Below are positions 1 through 8,482 of a stretch of 64,000 nt of DNA, one piece after another (position 1 is the first letter of the stretch; the number at the start of each line of letters is the position of its first letter). The position numbers and the translations under genes are program-made. The DNA comes from Flavobacterium johnsoniae (lineage in GTDB: Bacteria; Bacteroidota; Bacteroidia; Flavobacteriales; Flavobacteriaceae): NCBI RefSeq assembly GCF_030388325.1, contig NZ_CP103794.1, positions 4,836,001 to 4,900,000 on the forward strand, in the 5' to 3' direction. The notes under the pieces were generated by a model. That model had not been told where the DNA came from. It saw only the letters and a list, made by a program, of their open reading frames with translations, and searched no databases.

Positions 1-46
1 TGACATGGCGGAAAGCCGTATCTAAATTTTTCATCTTCGTAAACAT
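1..46 (-). CDS. traK: TraK conjugation protein, N-terminal fragment
   Basis: Minus-strand ATG at 46 opens a reading frame that runs off the left edge; the visible 15 residues (MFTKMKNLDTAFRHV) look like the start of Bacteroidota conjugative TraK, a single-pass inner-membrane component of the mating channel. It starts 12 bases after the traJ stop, the order expected for these operons (traJ then traK). Only the first residues are seen, so the call rests on this short match and on position. Confidence 0.7.
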   Translation of the reverse strand, partial: MFTKMKNLDTAFRHV

Positions 47-58
47 AATCTAGTGTAT

Positions 59-1261
59 TTAACTTTTAGAATTTCCTTTGAGCCTGTCACTCATATAATT
101 TCCCTTTTCTTCAAAATAAGGCGAAGCAGCTGCTGAAGATGACATGCTCTGGCTCATTCTGCCTGCTGCATTTCCCATTGAATCCATTACCATTCCTGCT
201 CCTGTGGCAGCTCCTCCAATCACTGAGGAAGTCGATCCGCCAAACAGGCTTGTCACTTTCTGTCCCAATGCGCTTCCTCCTGATGCATGCACGATATAAT
301 TGGCCACAGAAGGCACAGTAAAGTACCCCACAATTCCTATAATCATGAAAATTAAGTAGCCGATATCGGTCCTGCTGAAAAAAGTATCTCCCGCAGTATT
401 AATCTGTGAGATATCAAGCCTCAGCATCTGTTCCTGAATCTTCCCGATAATGCTTCCGAAAATGTTGGCAACGGGAAGCCAGAGATAAATGTTTATATAC
501 CTGGCAAGCCAGACCGTCAGGGTATGCTGGAATCCGTCAAAGACTGCGATTCCAAATACCAGTGGCCCTAAGATGGACAGCACTACAAGCTGAAATGTTC
601 TGAGAGTATCAATACACAATGAAGAAGCTTCGAAGAGAATTCTCAGAATTTCGCTAACCCATTCCTTTACAGAATTCCTGAAACTATATGACGCTTTCTC
701 CATTGCAAATTTTATATCATTTCCGATTCCTTCCATAAGTCCTTCATCTGAAGAATCTGCACCGTCATGAGTGTATTTATACCATCTGTCGCGGTCGCCT
801 GTGCCCAGCACTCCGACATACATTTTCCAGGGTGCGCTTTCTTTGACTGCTTTTTCTTTTTCTCTCAGCAGCACTTCGATTGCTTTGTTTGACCCCTCAA
901 CCATAGAAGCTGTGGCAGTAACTGTTGGTTTCATGACCCCGTTTATGAGCGCCAGAACAGAAGGAAAAATCATAATGCAGAAACCGATCACAAAGGGCCT
1001 GAAGAGCGGATAAAAATCAATCGGTTCCGCATTGGCAATATGACGCCAGACTCTTGAAGCGATATAGAAAATTGCAGCAAATCCCGCCAGCCCCTGCCCG
1101 ACTCCAATCAGATTGCTGCAAAGCGGCATCATCTCATCGTAAAGCTGTTCCAGAACTGCATGAAGACTGCCGATATTATCTCCGAGTCCCTGTGCAGAAA
1201 CTGTTTCAGGGAACATAAAGAGCATTAATACTAATACAGCTGATTTGAAAATATTTATCAT
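59..1261 (-). CDS. traJ: TraJ conjugative transfer membrane protein
   Basis: About 400 residues. A signal-like hydrophobic N-terminus ending near VSAQG is followed by several hydrophobic stretches (around residues 60-80, 90-115, 225-250 and 285-320) and a Gly/Ser/Ala-rich tail. This is the profile of the Bacteroidota conjugative TraJ, a polytopic inner-membrane protein of the mating apparatus (VirB6-like role by analogy). I chose Met at 1261 because it lies 10 bases after the preceding gene's stop and begins the signal sequence; an upstream in-frame ATG at 1369 would overlap that gene. It is part of the minus-strand tra operon. Confidence 0.85.
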   Translation of the reverse strand: MINIFKSAVLVLMLFMFPETVSAQGLGDNIGSLHAVLEQLYDEMMPLCSNLIGVGQGLAGFAAIFYIASRVWRHIANAEPIDFYPLFRPFVIGFCIMIFPSVLALINGVMKPTVTATASMVEGSNKAIEVLLREKEKAVKESAPWKMYVGVLGTGDRDRWYKYTHDGADSSDEGLMEGIGNDIKFAMEKASYSFRNSVKEWVSEILRILFEASSLCIDTLRTFQLVVLSILGPLVFGIAVFDGFQHTLTVWLARYINIYLWLPVANIFGSIIGKIQEQMLRLDISQINTAGDTFFSRTDIGYLIFMIIGIVGYFTVPSVANYIVHASGGSALGQKVTSLFGGSTSSVIGGAATGAGMVMDSMGNAAGRMSQSMSSSAAASPYFEEKGNYMSDRLKGNSKS

Positions 1262-1271
1262 AAGGCCAGAG

Positions 1272-1907
1272 TTAATTTTTAAACCGATAACTGTTCCGCA
1301 TCGCATTCGCATCATTAGCTTCCTTAGAACGCTGCAGCGCAAGCACTGATGTTGATCCGTTAAAATCATTTAGAAACAGCACCTTCTGCTGCATATCTTC
1401 ATATATCTTATCTATAGCTGCAAGCCTTTCGTCATCACTCATTCGGAGTTTATCAGCTGTTACGATGGAAGTCAGTTCGTCTAAATTTCTGAGGCTTTCC
1501 CTGCTTAAATTAGAATACACTTTTTCAAAATACTGGATTTCCTGACGGCTGAACTTTTCATTTTTAATGATAAGGTCTATCCCTTTTCTGCTTTCCCTCA
1601 TGAGCGTTAACTGATAGTCGATAATGTCCCCGACTCTTTTGTAATTCTTTACCACTGGGCTGACCTGCATCAGGGCATCCAGGAAAGTCTTATGCAGTGA
1701 AAAATTCCCCTCTGACATATCTTTGACGGCCTTATACCCTCCGCTGAGAATATCATATCCTTTTTTCATGTCGCTTAATATCTTTTTAAACTGCGACAGC
1801 TTTTCGATATTTAAAATAAGCTGCTGGATTTCAGCTGACTGTGCCTTTCCAGTAAAAGGCATAAAAAACAGAAATAGCATTGCAAAAAATATAAGTATCT
1901 TTTTCAT
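1272..1907 (-). CDS. TraI-like conjugation protein (third copy)
   Basis: 211 residues with a signal peptide (MKKILIFFAMLF, cleavage after about KAQ) followed by an almost wholly alpha-helical, charged exported domain. It shares spacing and motifs with the two genes upstream: GY(K/D)-type turn, a VSPxVKxYxRVGxII segment, an E(L/I)xYxEKVY segment and a D(D/E)ER(L/I)xxIDK(I/L)YE segment. Proteins of this family sit between traG and traJ in Bacteroidota conjugative elements and are sometimes named TerB-type tellurite resistance proteins, which is not supported here. A periplasmic role in the transfer channel is inferred from the signal peptide and operon. Confidence 0.7.
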   Translation of the reverse strand: MKKILIFFAMLFLFFMPFTGKAQSAEIQQLILNIEKLSQFKKILSDMKKGYDILSGGYKAVKDMSEGNFSLHKTFLDALMQVSPVVKNYKRVGDIIDYQLTLMRESRKGIDLIIKNEKFSRQEIQYFEKVYSNLSRESLRNLDELTSIVTADKLRMSDDERLAAIDKIYEDMQQKVLFLNDFNGSTSVLALQRSKEANDANAMRNSYRFKN

Positions 1908-1918
1908 GATTTGTTAAT

Positions 1919-2536
1919 TTATAAGCCAAGCAGAACTTCGGCTTGTTTGACATCATTTTTTTCTCTTGCTTTTGATAATGCCAGAAGTTTAATCTCACCG
2001 CTGAATTTTTTACAGAAAGAATAATCTTCCCGCGCAGCTTCATAAAGCTTATCAATGCGTTCAATACGTTCATCATCTTTCATTTCAAGTGAAGTACTGG
2101 TTGTGATAAGAAGCAGTAAATCAAGATTGTCATCACAGCTGTCCGCCAGACGCCTGAAAGTCCTTTCAATGTATTCAAGTTCATTTCCGTGAAACAGATC
2201 ATCCTGAGGGAGGCTTGCTAAAGTATTTTTATATATCTTAAAAATTTCAATCTGAAGAGTGATTATTTCAGCCACCCTGCCATATTTTTTTACTTTGGGA
2301 TTAACCGATACCAGTGATGTGAAATAATCGCTGTGCAGGTTCACTTCTCCCTTCTTTACATCTGATATAAAGTTAAGTCCGCTTTTAACTGCCTTATAAC
2401 CTTTTGCCGCATAATCCACATAAGTTCTCAGGGCTGCTATCTGAAGCAGCAGCATCCTTTTCTGTTTTGCCTGCTGAGCCTGAAGCTGGCATGCAGATAA
2501 AAATACAGACACAAGAAGCATTATTATATTTTTCAT
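1919..2536 (-). CDS. TraI-like conjugation protein (second copy), possible lipoprotein
   Basis: 205 residues. The N-terminus MKNIIMLLVSVFLSACQLQAQ contains a lipobox-like LSAC, so it may be lipid-anchored; alternatively it is cleaved after QAQ. The body is helical and aligns by eye with its neighbours (YAAKGYKAVKSG, VNPKVKKYGRVAEII, DDERIERIDKLYE). The gene lies 11 bases from the next tra gene and 15 bases after the preceding one, so it belongs to the tra operon. It is probably a duplicated periplasmic or outer-membrane component; function is not established. Confidence 0.65.
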   Translation of the reverse strand: MKNIIMLLVSVFLSACQLQAQQAKQKRMLLLQIAALRTYVDYAAKGYKAVKSGLNFISDVKKGEVNLHSDYFTSLVSVNPKVKKYGRVAEIITLQIEIFKIYKNTLASLPQDDLFHGNELEYIERTFRRLADSCDDNLDLLLLITTSTSLEMKDDERIERIDKLYEAAREDYSFCKKFSGEIKLLALSKAREKNDVKQAEVLLGL

Positions 2537-2551
2537 TAGTTTTAGAGTTGA

Positions 2552-3241
2552 TTACGGAATTCCGTAAAATTGTTTCACTTTATTTACATCAGCATCTGTT
2601 TTTGCTCTCTGGAGGCTGAGCAGTACATTCTGTTGGTTAAAAAGTCTCAGATCATTGTAATTTGAATCTATCTGATCTGCTGCTGTATTTATAATTTCGA
2701 GTCTTTTCAGATCGCTCATCTGCGTGGTGAAAGATTCTATGATTAAAAATATCTGGTCGATATTTTTCATGCTTTCTCCAAGAATTCCGTCATACACTTT
2801 TTCCATGTATTCAAGTTCAGAGATTTTGAAATGGTCGTCTCTTTTAAAAAGATTCCAGGCCTTTTCATATTCGGCAATCAGGCGGGTCTGTTTTTCTGAA
2901 ATTTCTTTAATTCTCTGATAGTAGGTTATAATAGATTTCACCTTCTGCAGTTCGTCGTAATAATCCTTATAGAGATCACGCTGTTTTTTTGTCCAGTCCG
3001 AAATCTCATCGAGTTTCAGTTTTGAAAGCGTGTTTTCAATCTGCTTCTGTGCATTCTGAAGCCAGATGGTCTTATTCTGAAGCCTTTGGATCCCCAGATC
3101 AATTGCCTTTATTACTTTCTTGGTAACTGCTTTTACAATCTCCAATATCGGCAGGGCTGCTGTCTTTTCTGCTGGTCTTGCAGGCATGCTTACTAAAAAG
3201 AAACACATTAAAAATGTGACAGCTTTAATTTTAGTTTTCAT
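2552..3241 (-). CDS. traI: TraI-type conjugation protein (first copy)
   Basis: 229 residues, signal peptide (FLMCFFLVSMPARPA) then a long helical region with predicted coiled-coil character (residues about 45-130) and a C-terminal segment LQRAKTDADVNKVKQFYG shared in form with the next two genes (LxxxRxKExND). It follows traG by 12 bases. Bacteroidota elements carry a TraI at this position; the protein is unrelated to the F-plasmid relaxase of the same name. The role is probably a periplasmic scaffold or VirB5-like factor (inference). Confidence 0.7.
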   Translation of the reverse strand: MKTKIKAVTFLMCFFLVSMPARPAEKTAALPILEIVKAVTKKVIKAIDLGIQRLQNKTIWLQNAQKQIENTLSKLKLDEISDWTKKQRDLYKDYYDELQKVKSIITYYQRIKEISEKQTRLIAEYEKAWNLFKRDDHFKISELEYMEKVYDGILGESMKNIDQIFLIIESFTTQMSDLKRLEIINTAADQIDSNYNDLRLFNQQNVLLSLQRAKTDADVNKVKQFYGIP

Positions 3242-3253
3242 TTTTCTAATTCT

Positions 3254-5722
3254 TTAAGTTCTGCTTCTTAATTCCTGAGCCATAGCGGCAATTCCTTTTT
3301 TGATGTCTCCTCCAAATTTCTGGGCGTACAAATTCATTTTTACTTTCTCGCTTTCCTCTGTAGTGTAGGCAAGATATTCCTCCAGAGACACTTCTGTCTT
3401 ATAAACCTTGGACAGCATTCCTCCAAGAGATATAAAAACTTCCTTGTATTTCTTGGAAGGATCATTTGCTTTGTTCACCGAAAGCACCAAAGCTTTTTCC
3501 TTGTCAGTCAGCCCAAGCAGTTCCTGAATCTGGTCAAACTTATTCTGGTACTTGCTCTGGTCCAGCAGAATTTTGCAGTCGCTGTTGTTGATGATTGCCT
3601 GCTTCACTACAGGCGATGAAATGATATCCTCCACCTCTTGAGTTACGACAATTGCCTCCCCGAAGAACTTACGCACAGTTTTAAAAAGATACTTGATATA
3701 TTCTGACATTCCTTCCTTCGCAATGGCTTTCCATGCTTCTTCAATTAGAATCATTTTTCGTATGCCTTTCAGTTTTCTCATCTTGCTGATGAATACCTCC
3801 ATGATTATTATGGTTACTACAGGAAAAAGAATCGGATGGTCTTTGATGTTGTCCAGTTCAAATACAATAAAGCGCTCTTTTAGCAGATCCAGATTTTCAG
3901 TAGCATTGAGCAGATAGTCAAACTCTCCTCCGCTGTAATAAGGACGAAGCACATAAAGGAAGTTATTCACATCAAAATCCTTATCTTTTACATTATCACC
4001 CTGAAGAATTGTTACAAACTCCTGTCTTAGAAACTCATAAAATGTATTGAAACAAGGAAAGATGGATTCATCCTTATGCAGTTTTTCGAAATACAGCTGC
4101 AGGGCATTGGAAAGAGCCACATATTCGCTTCTGTTAAACGTTTCATCATCTTTCTTCCACAAAGCCAGCAAAAGCGTTTTGATGCTTTCCTTTTTCTCGG
4201 TATCAAGACTGTCTCCTTCCCCGATATAAAATGGATTGAAACGGATAGGATTCTTTTCGTCATAGGTAAAATAATAGCCGTTTACCATATCGCATAAGCC
4301 TTTATAGCTGTGCCCGACATCCACCAGAACAATATGAGTGCCCTGTTCGTAATAGCTTCTGACCATATGATTGGTAAAAAAGGATTTCCCGCTTCCAGAA
4401 GGCCCCAAGACAAACTTGTTTCTGTTGGTGCAGATTCCCATTTTCACCGGCTCATCACTGATATCGACGTGAACAGGCTTTCCCGTCAGCCGGTCTCCCA
4501 GTCGTATTCCGCAAGGGCTTAGAGAGGATCGGTAACCCGTTTCCATATTCAGAAAACAGACAGCCTGCTCGGTAAAAGTGTCAAAGGCATCATTCATCGG
4601 AAAATCTGCTGCATTTCCCGGAATCCCCGCCCAGTAAATCTGCGGAGCTCCAACTGTCTCTTGTTTGGCGGCTGCATCCATCTGCGCCAGCGCAGATGAC
4701 ACTTTGTTTTTTATGTCTTTGAGTTCTTCTTTTTCAGATGTCCATGCAAGAACATTAAAATGCGCTTTCACAGGCAGGCGCTGCTGCGCGATAGCTTCGT
4801 TCAAAAAATCGTTGGTTGCGTCCCTTGCAATCATATTTTCTCTGCTGTAAGCAGACAATGACTGAAGCCTTAATCTTTTGCTCTCCAGTTTCTGGATTGT
4901 TTTCTGCGAATCTTCAATGAAAATATACTGGTTGTATATGTGATTGCAGGACAGCAGCTGGCCCAGTGTTGAGGCAAATCCAACGCTGAACTTTGTCTTA
5001 TCGGTTGAATAACGGTCAAAATTAATTCTTGAACCGCACAGAGCAGGTAGATCGGCCGCATCTCCAAGCGTAAAAAGCTGGGTGTGCTTGTCCCCTATCT
5101 GCATCCCGTCTGAGAACTTGAGATCGTTGTAGATATACGAATTTTCATTATCAGATAGAAAACAATACTTTTCAATAAGGCCTGTTTTTCTGCTCTGGCT
5201 TTTCAACTCATCATTTCGAAGTCTTCTCAGCCCTATGAACCCGCTGTCTTCCATGATTCTTTTAAACTGTCCCGTGCTGTCAATGAAGTCTTGGAGAAAC
5301 TGCAAATTGAGAGTTTCGTCAGGCACAAGATTATTCCTTATAAGATTAGAAAATAACGAACTGGAACTTTTTCTTCCTGCTGGTTTCTTTGTAATCATTA
5401 TATAACAGGAATGATCCAGAAATGGCCTTTCATTGAAAAATCTCTCACTGCTTCTGGTTAAAAAACTGCTGTCTTCATTATCAAAGTCCCCTTTATAGCT
5501 GCTTTCTAAAAACCAGTCCTGCTTATGAAAAACTGTGAACTTCGGCAGAATTTTTATCGCCTTTATCCATGACTGGTGAAACGCCTCATATTCCTGGTCC
5601 GACATTGTAAAAATTTCTGGCAGATCGGCCTTAAAAACCACTGTAATATCTCCCTGCTTTGATAAAATGCAGTCATGATGCACGTCCATTATCGGTAAAA
5701 CATCACCTAACTCCTTTTCCAT
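3254..5722 (-). CDS. traG: TraG conjugative transfer ATPase (VirB4-like)
   Basis: 822 residues, usual for Bacteroidota TraG. The N-terminal half has the conserved start region (DVLPIMDVHHDCILSKQGDITV). The ATPase half has Walker A (LGPSGSGKSFF, about residue 437-447) and a Walker B region ending in EEAWKAIAKEGM followed by a TQEVEDI motif, as in VirB4/TraC ATPases. It powers assembly of the mating channel at the inner membrane. Its ATG lies inside the end of the methyltransferase gene (20-base overlap), suggesting coupled translation. Nothing essential appears to be missing. Confidence 0.93.
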   Translation of the reverse strand: MEKELGDVLPIMDVHHDCILSKQGDITVVFKADLPEIFTMSDQEYEAFHQSWIKAIKILPKFTVFHKQDWFLESSYKGDFDNEDSSFLTRSSERFFNERPFLDHSCYIMITKKPAGRKSSSSLFSNLIRNNLVPDETLNLQFLQDFIDSTGQFKRIMEDSGFIGLRRLRNDELKSQSRKTGLIEKYCFLSDNENSYIYNDLKFSDGMQIGDKHTQLFTLGDAADLPALCGSRINFDRYSTDKTKFSVGFASTLGQLLSCNHIYNQYIFIEDSQKTIQKLESKRLRLQSLSAYSRENMIARDATNDFLNEAIAQQRLPVKAHFNVLAWTSEKEELKDIKNKVSSALAQMDAAAKQETVGAPQIYWAGIPGNAADFPMNDAFDTFTEQAVCFLNMETGYRSSLSPCGIRLGDRLTGKPVHVDISDEPVKMGICTNRNKFVLGPSGSGKSFFTNHMVRSYYEQGTHIVLVDVGHSYKGLCDMVNGYYFTYDEKNPIRFNPFYIGEGDSLDTEKKESIKTLLLALWKKDDETFNRSEYVALSNALQLYFEKLHKDESIFPCFNTFYEFLRQEFVTILQGDNVKDKDFDVNNFLYVLRPYYSGGEFDYLLNATENLDLLKERFIVFELDNIKDHPILFPVVTIIIMEVFISKMRKLKGIRKMILIEEAWKAIAKEGMSEYIKYLFKTVRKFFGEAIVVTQEVEDIISSPVVKQAIINNSDCKILLDQSKYQNKFDQIQELLGLTDKEKALVLSVNKANDPSKKYKEVFISLGGMLSKVYKTEVSLEEYLAYTTEESEKVKMNLYAQKFGGDIKKGIAAMAQELRSRT

Positions 5723-6350
5723 TTTTTCTAGTTTTACTCTTCACATTTTTCATATAGAGACTTCTGGCGGTATTTAAAATATGGAGCCCAAGATTTGGGT
5801 CCACACAGTTGCGAAGCACCTGCCTTTTATTTGAAATATTGGATCCCTTTAAGCAGAAACCTAACGACTCTTCAAGTTCAGGAATCTGTGCGTGACGTAT
5901 TTTAATCACTGTTTTTATTTGTAATTCTGGAATCTGAAAATTGGACCAGAAAAGATGACGCTGCAGAGCAGCATCAGGTTTGATAAGCGCAGTGTAATAA
6001 GGCTTGACATTTTCAACGGCCCATAAACACTCGGCATTATGCTGCAGAAATAAAATTTCCTGATACAGCCTCATATCGGGAAATACAGCAGGAGTGCCTC
6101 GGAATCTCACGCAGATATTCTGCCGGAAAGAGGAATGTGACTGGCAGGGCGGTGATGACCAGATAAAATCAAATTCTTTGTAATGATCCAAAAGATACTG
6201 GTGTGCATCACCTACAATCACTATATCATCTGGAAAGTTCTGCGAGTACAATGCTGCCAGTGCAGGATCCAGCTCAACTGCAGTAACCGATACGTCATCC
6301 CAGTTTTTTCTGTTTCCGCCAATTCCGGCATATAAGTTTAAGGCCTTCAT
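5703..6350 (-). CDS. Compact C5-type DNA cytosine methyltransferase
   Basis: 215 residues from the ATG at 6350 (an upstream start at 6422 would overlap traF). Motifs of 5-methylcytosine methyltransferases are in order: motif I NLYAGIGGN, a VTAVELDP SAM-binding acidic strand, catalytic motif IV SSPPCQS, motif VI AVENV, and a C-terminal RQVLRNCVDPNLG resembling motif IX/X. It is shorter than typical enzymes because the target-recognition region is reduced, so specificity is unknown. It sits inside the tra operon between traF and traG and overlaps traG by 20 bases. No restriction partner is adjacent, so self-protection of transferred DNA against host restriction is the likely job (inference). 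Confidence 0.85.
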   Translation of the reverse strand: MKALNLYAGIGGNRKNWDDVSVTAVELDPALAALYSQNFPDDIVIVGDAHQYLLDHYKEFDFIWSSPPCQSHSSFRQNICVRFRGTPAVFPDMRLYQEILFLQHNAECLWAVENVKPYYTALIKPDAALQRHLFWSNFQIPELQIKTVIKIRHAQIPELEESLGFCLKGSNISNKRQVLRNCVDPNLGLHILNTARSLYMKNVKSKTRKNGKGVR

Positions 6351-6384
6351 AATCCATCTCCATCTATTTAACGTTCTTTGACTA

Positions 6385-6693
6385 TCACTTAATAAAAACT
6401 GCCCTGCTGCGCACCTTAACACATTTAGGAATCTGCCTTGCAGCTAAAGCTTTCATCATGCCGAATTCACCATACTGCCCGCTCATTTTATAGATCTTAA
6501 TCACCATCACAGTACCTGCCGTACCAATTAAAGCCACACAGACAAGAGAGGGAATACCGACTATGAAAAGCACTGCAAAAACAATCATCAGTCCCACGAC
6601 ACCTCCTCCCAGATACCATATATACTGAGCTTTCAGGCCTTTAAATTCAATTGACTGATTGATTCCTTTGTTAATCTGATAAACACTGCTCAT
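6385..6693 (-). CDS. traF: TraF (DUF4133) conjugation membrane protein
   Basis: 102 residues from the ATG at 6693. The sequence MSSVYQINKGINQSIEFKGL, then two hydrophobic helices (about residues 25-45 and 50-70) and KMSGQYGEFGMMKALA are typical of the DUF4133/TraF family of Bacteroidota conjugative elements, a VirB3-like small inner-membrane protein. It follows traE by 11 bases. A longer in-frame start at 6771 lies inside traE and was rejected. Confidence 0.9.
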   Translation of the reverse strand: MSSVYQINKGINQSIEFKGLKAQYIWYLGGGVVGLMIVFAVLFIVGIPSLVCVALIGTAGTVMVIKIYKMSGQYGEFGMMKALAARQIPKCVKVRSRAVFIK

Positions 6694-6704
6694 TTTAAAG
6701 CTGC

Positions 6705-7043
6705 TTAGACTCCAAAGAAAGATTTGATCACAGTGGCAACCACTACCAGAAACACGCAGCTGCCAAACCATGCTGCTGCCACTTTACCTGTGTCAGGATC
6801 TCCTGCATTCCACTTCTGATATACTTTCACCGCTCCTATGAGTCCCAGTATTGCTCCTACTGCATACATTAGCTCAGTACCAGCATCAAAATAGCTTCTC
6901 ACCTTTTGGTTGGCCTCATTGATTCCGGCAATACCATCTTGGGCATAAGCATTTCCATTAATTACTAAAAGCAGAAGAATAGTGCTTACTAATAACTTGT
7001 TTGTTTTAAAAAAACACTTTAACTTTATTCCATCGTTCAACAT
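6705..7043 (-). CDS. traE: TraE (DUF4134) conjugation protein, VirB2-like
   Basis: 112 residues. A signal-like segment LLVSTILLLLVINGNAYAQ is followed by a conserved core (GIAGINEANQKVRSYFD), a glycine-rich helix AVGAILGLIGAVKVYQKWNAGD and a second hydrophobic helix. This is the DUF4134/TraE profile, a pilin-like (VirB2-type) small protein made in high copy. It starts the conserved traE-traF-traG block. A long inverted repeat lies in its leader at 7079-7166. Confidence 0.9.
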   Translation of the reverse strand: MLNDGIKLKCFFKTNKLLVSTILLLLVINGNAYAQDGIAGINEANQKVRSYFDAGTELMYAVGAILGLIGAVKVYQKWNAGDPDTGKVAAAWFGSCVFLVVVATVIKSFFGV

Positions 7044-7078
7044 CGTACATCATTTTAAAGATTAATACTAATTCAAAA

Positions 7079-7166
7079 AGCAGAGGAACAGCGCCGTCAC
7101 ATCATCTATTCTCCTTGTCACATTTTACCATACCGCACTAGAGCGGACGGGGAAAGTTCCTCTGCT
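7079..7166 (-). promoter_or_regulatory. Inverted repeat in the traE leader
   Basis: Perfect 11-base arms AGCAGAGGAAC (7079-7089) and GTTCCTCTGCT (7156-7166) enclose 66 bases that also hold a small CCGC/GCGG hairpin near 7134-7147. Read on the minus strand the repeat ends in TTTTT just before traE. Inside the loop is a good Shine-Dalgarno AGGAG (7111-7115) followed by ATG ATG TGA (7105-7097), a minimal open frame. The arrangement could be an attenuator or RNA control element for the pilin-like traE. Confidence 0.45.
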
Positions 7167-7171
7167 GTTCT

Positions 7172-7669
7172 TTAATTATTTTCTTCCCATAGTTTGTCTG
7201 CCTCATTAGAAGTGAGAAGCAGTTCCGGGTGCTTTTTCGTTTCGTAAGCAAGCAGATTATTTACATTGCTGCGTAAAGAAGAGATCTTCACATAAGGATA
7301 TTCAGAGAGTATTAATCTGATGTAATTATTGAATTCCTGCTTTGGACGGCCCAGTTCGGCACTTTCTGAAACTGCTCCTGTCAGTCTTGCTGACAGTTCT
7401 TTAACCTCATCAAGTGTAGCAAAAGATTCTTGAAATGCTTCATTGAGATTTGCAGGATTACCATCTTCCTGGTCAGAAGAAGGCAAGGAATCATTTTTTG
7501 TTTTTTTTCCTAATGACGGAAAACCAATTTTCTTTCTGCCCGAGAGAATCTGCTTTATCTCAGAAGAATAATAGCGGAAGCATATATACAGATACCACAG
7601 GACTAATAGAGTAACAACAGCCACTAGGTAACTGTTCCAAGAAATAGAATTTAACATAGCATTTTTCAT
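7172..7669 (-). CDS. Hypothetical single-pass membrane protein at head of tra operon
   Basis: 165 residues: one N-terminal transmembrane helix (about 13-32, LVAVVTLLVLWYLYICF), a polar linker with a Ser/Asp-rich stretch, then a helical cytoplasmic region (EVKELSARL, SEYPYVKISSLRSNVNNLLAYE). Proteins of this form occur just upstream of traE in Bacteroidota conjugative elements; no function is assigned. It is the first gene of the visible tra operon, with an iteron-like repeat cluster about 110 bases upstream. Confidence 0.7.
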   Translation of the reverse strand: MKNAMLNSISWNSYLVAVVTLLVLWYLYICFRYYSSEIKQILSGRKKIGFPSLGKKTKNDSLPSSDQEDGNPANLNEAFQESFATLDEVKELSARLTGAVSESAELGRPKQEFNNYIRLILSEYPYVKISSLRSNVNNLLAYETKKHPELLLTSNEADKLWEENN

Positions 7670-7779
7670 TTATCATTCAACATCATCTCATACTATGAAT
7701 AAACCAAGAAGAATAATTATGGTTTATTTTACATTCCAAAGTAACTGCGGAAATAAAACTTCTACAAGTACAACTTTTT

Positions 7780-7805
7780 CTGTACCTCAGCTGTACCCCT
7801 GTACC
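7780..7805. repeat. Three direct CTGTACC repeats upstream of the tra operon
   Basis: CTGTACC occurs at 7780-7786, 7791-7797 and 7799-7805 (start spacing 11 and 8 bases), with a related GTAC at 7768-7771. They lie between the tra operon's first gene and the terminator of the upstream unit, in the place expected for control of transfer-gene expression. A transcription factor operator cluster is the simplest reading. Confidence 0.45.
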
Positions 7806-7851
7806 TCTAAATTATAATACCGGCTAAGCGTAGGACATTAATTTAAATCCA

Positions 7852-7883
7852 TAAAAAAACCTCCTTAATAGGAGGCACTTTTT
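7852..7883 (-). terminator. Rho-independent terminator of the five-gene regulatory unit
   Basis: Stem CCTCCT (7860-7865), loop TAAT, AGGAGG (7870-7875). On the minus strand it is followed by a run of seven T; on the plus strand by ACTTTTTT, so it may work in both directions. It lies 17 bases after the stop of the lipoprotein gene ending at 7900. Confidence 0.8.
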
Positions 7884-7899
7884 TAACGTTTTTAGATAT

Positions 7900-8466
7900 T
7901 TATTTTTCCGTAATTTTCTTAAGCATCATAAGTTCGGCATCTTTCTTCTCAATAATCTGCCAGCCATTATCTGAGAATATGAAATATGCTTTTTCTTTTT
8001 TTTCGGCAGGAAGGCCTGGCCATAACACCCCAAACTCATTCATGCGGTAGTTTACGTTGTACTCGGCAACAGCCATTCTTTTATCGTTTGTTTCTGCAGT
8101 TATCTGGATGATTTTATCAAAATTTTTTGATCCGATCTTCACCTTCTGTATTTTATATTCTTTTTCTTCTAAAGTCCTTTCAAGCAGAAAGTTTTTTGAT
8201 AAGGCTGTAAATTCGATCAACGGTTTTTCACGATCTTTAAATTCTCTTGTCTTAATTATCTTGACAAGACCTTTTTCATCCAGTCCCGAATCCAGCATTC
8301 TTCTTGCATGAATAGGATCACTGCAGAATACTTCAAAATCTATAACAGATGGATATTTGTATTTTTTAATAATCAAGTTTTCCGCAGTTTTAAAATCCAA
8401 TTCTTTATTCTGGCAGGAGATAAAAAGAAACAAAAGCACTGGTATTATTTTTAATAATGTTTTCAT
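7900..8466 (-). CDS. Hypothetical lipoprotein
   Basis: 188 residues. The signal sequence LLFLFISC gives a lipobox with Cys at about residue 18 (ISC-QNK), so it is probably anchored to the outer membrane or facing the periplasm. The rest is mixed alpha/beta with no motif I recognise. It is the last gene of the minus-strand unit 7900-11589 (16 bases after the preceding stop) and is followed by a strong terminator. Confidence 0.65.
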   Translation of the reverse strand: MKTLLKIIPVLLFLFISCQNKELDFKTAENLIIKKYKYPSVIDFEVFCSDPIHARRMLDSGLDEKGLVKIIKTREFKDREKPLIEFTALSKNFLLERTLEEKEYKIQKVKIGSKNFDKIIQITAETNDKRMAVAEYNVNYRMNEFGVLWPGLPAEKKEKAYFIFSDNGWQIIEKKDAELMMLKKITEK

Positions 8467-8482
8467 AATCTCAATAATTAAA

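Noticed and set aside
1272..2536. Tellurite resistance (TerB) function for the TraI-like genes
   Set aside because: The name is inherited from automatic annotation; operon position and signal peptides point to conjugation.
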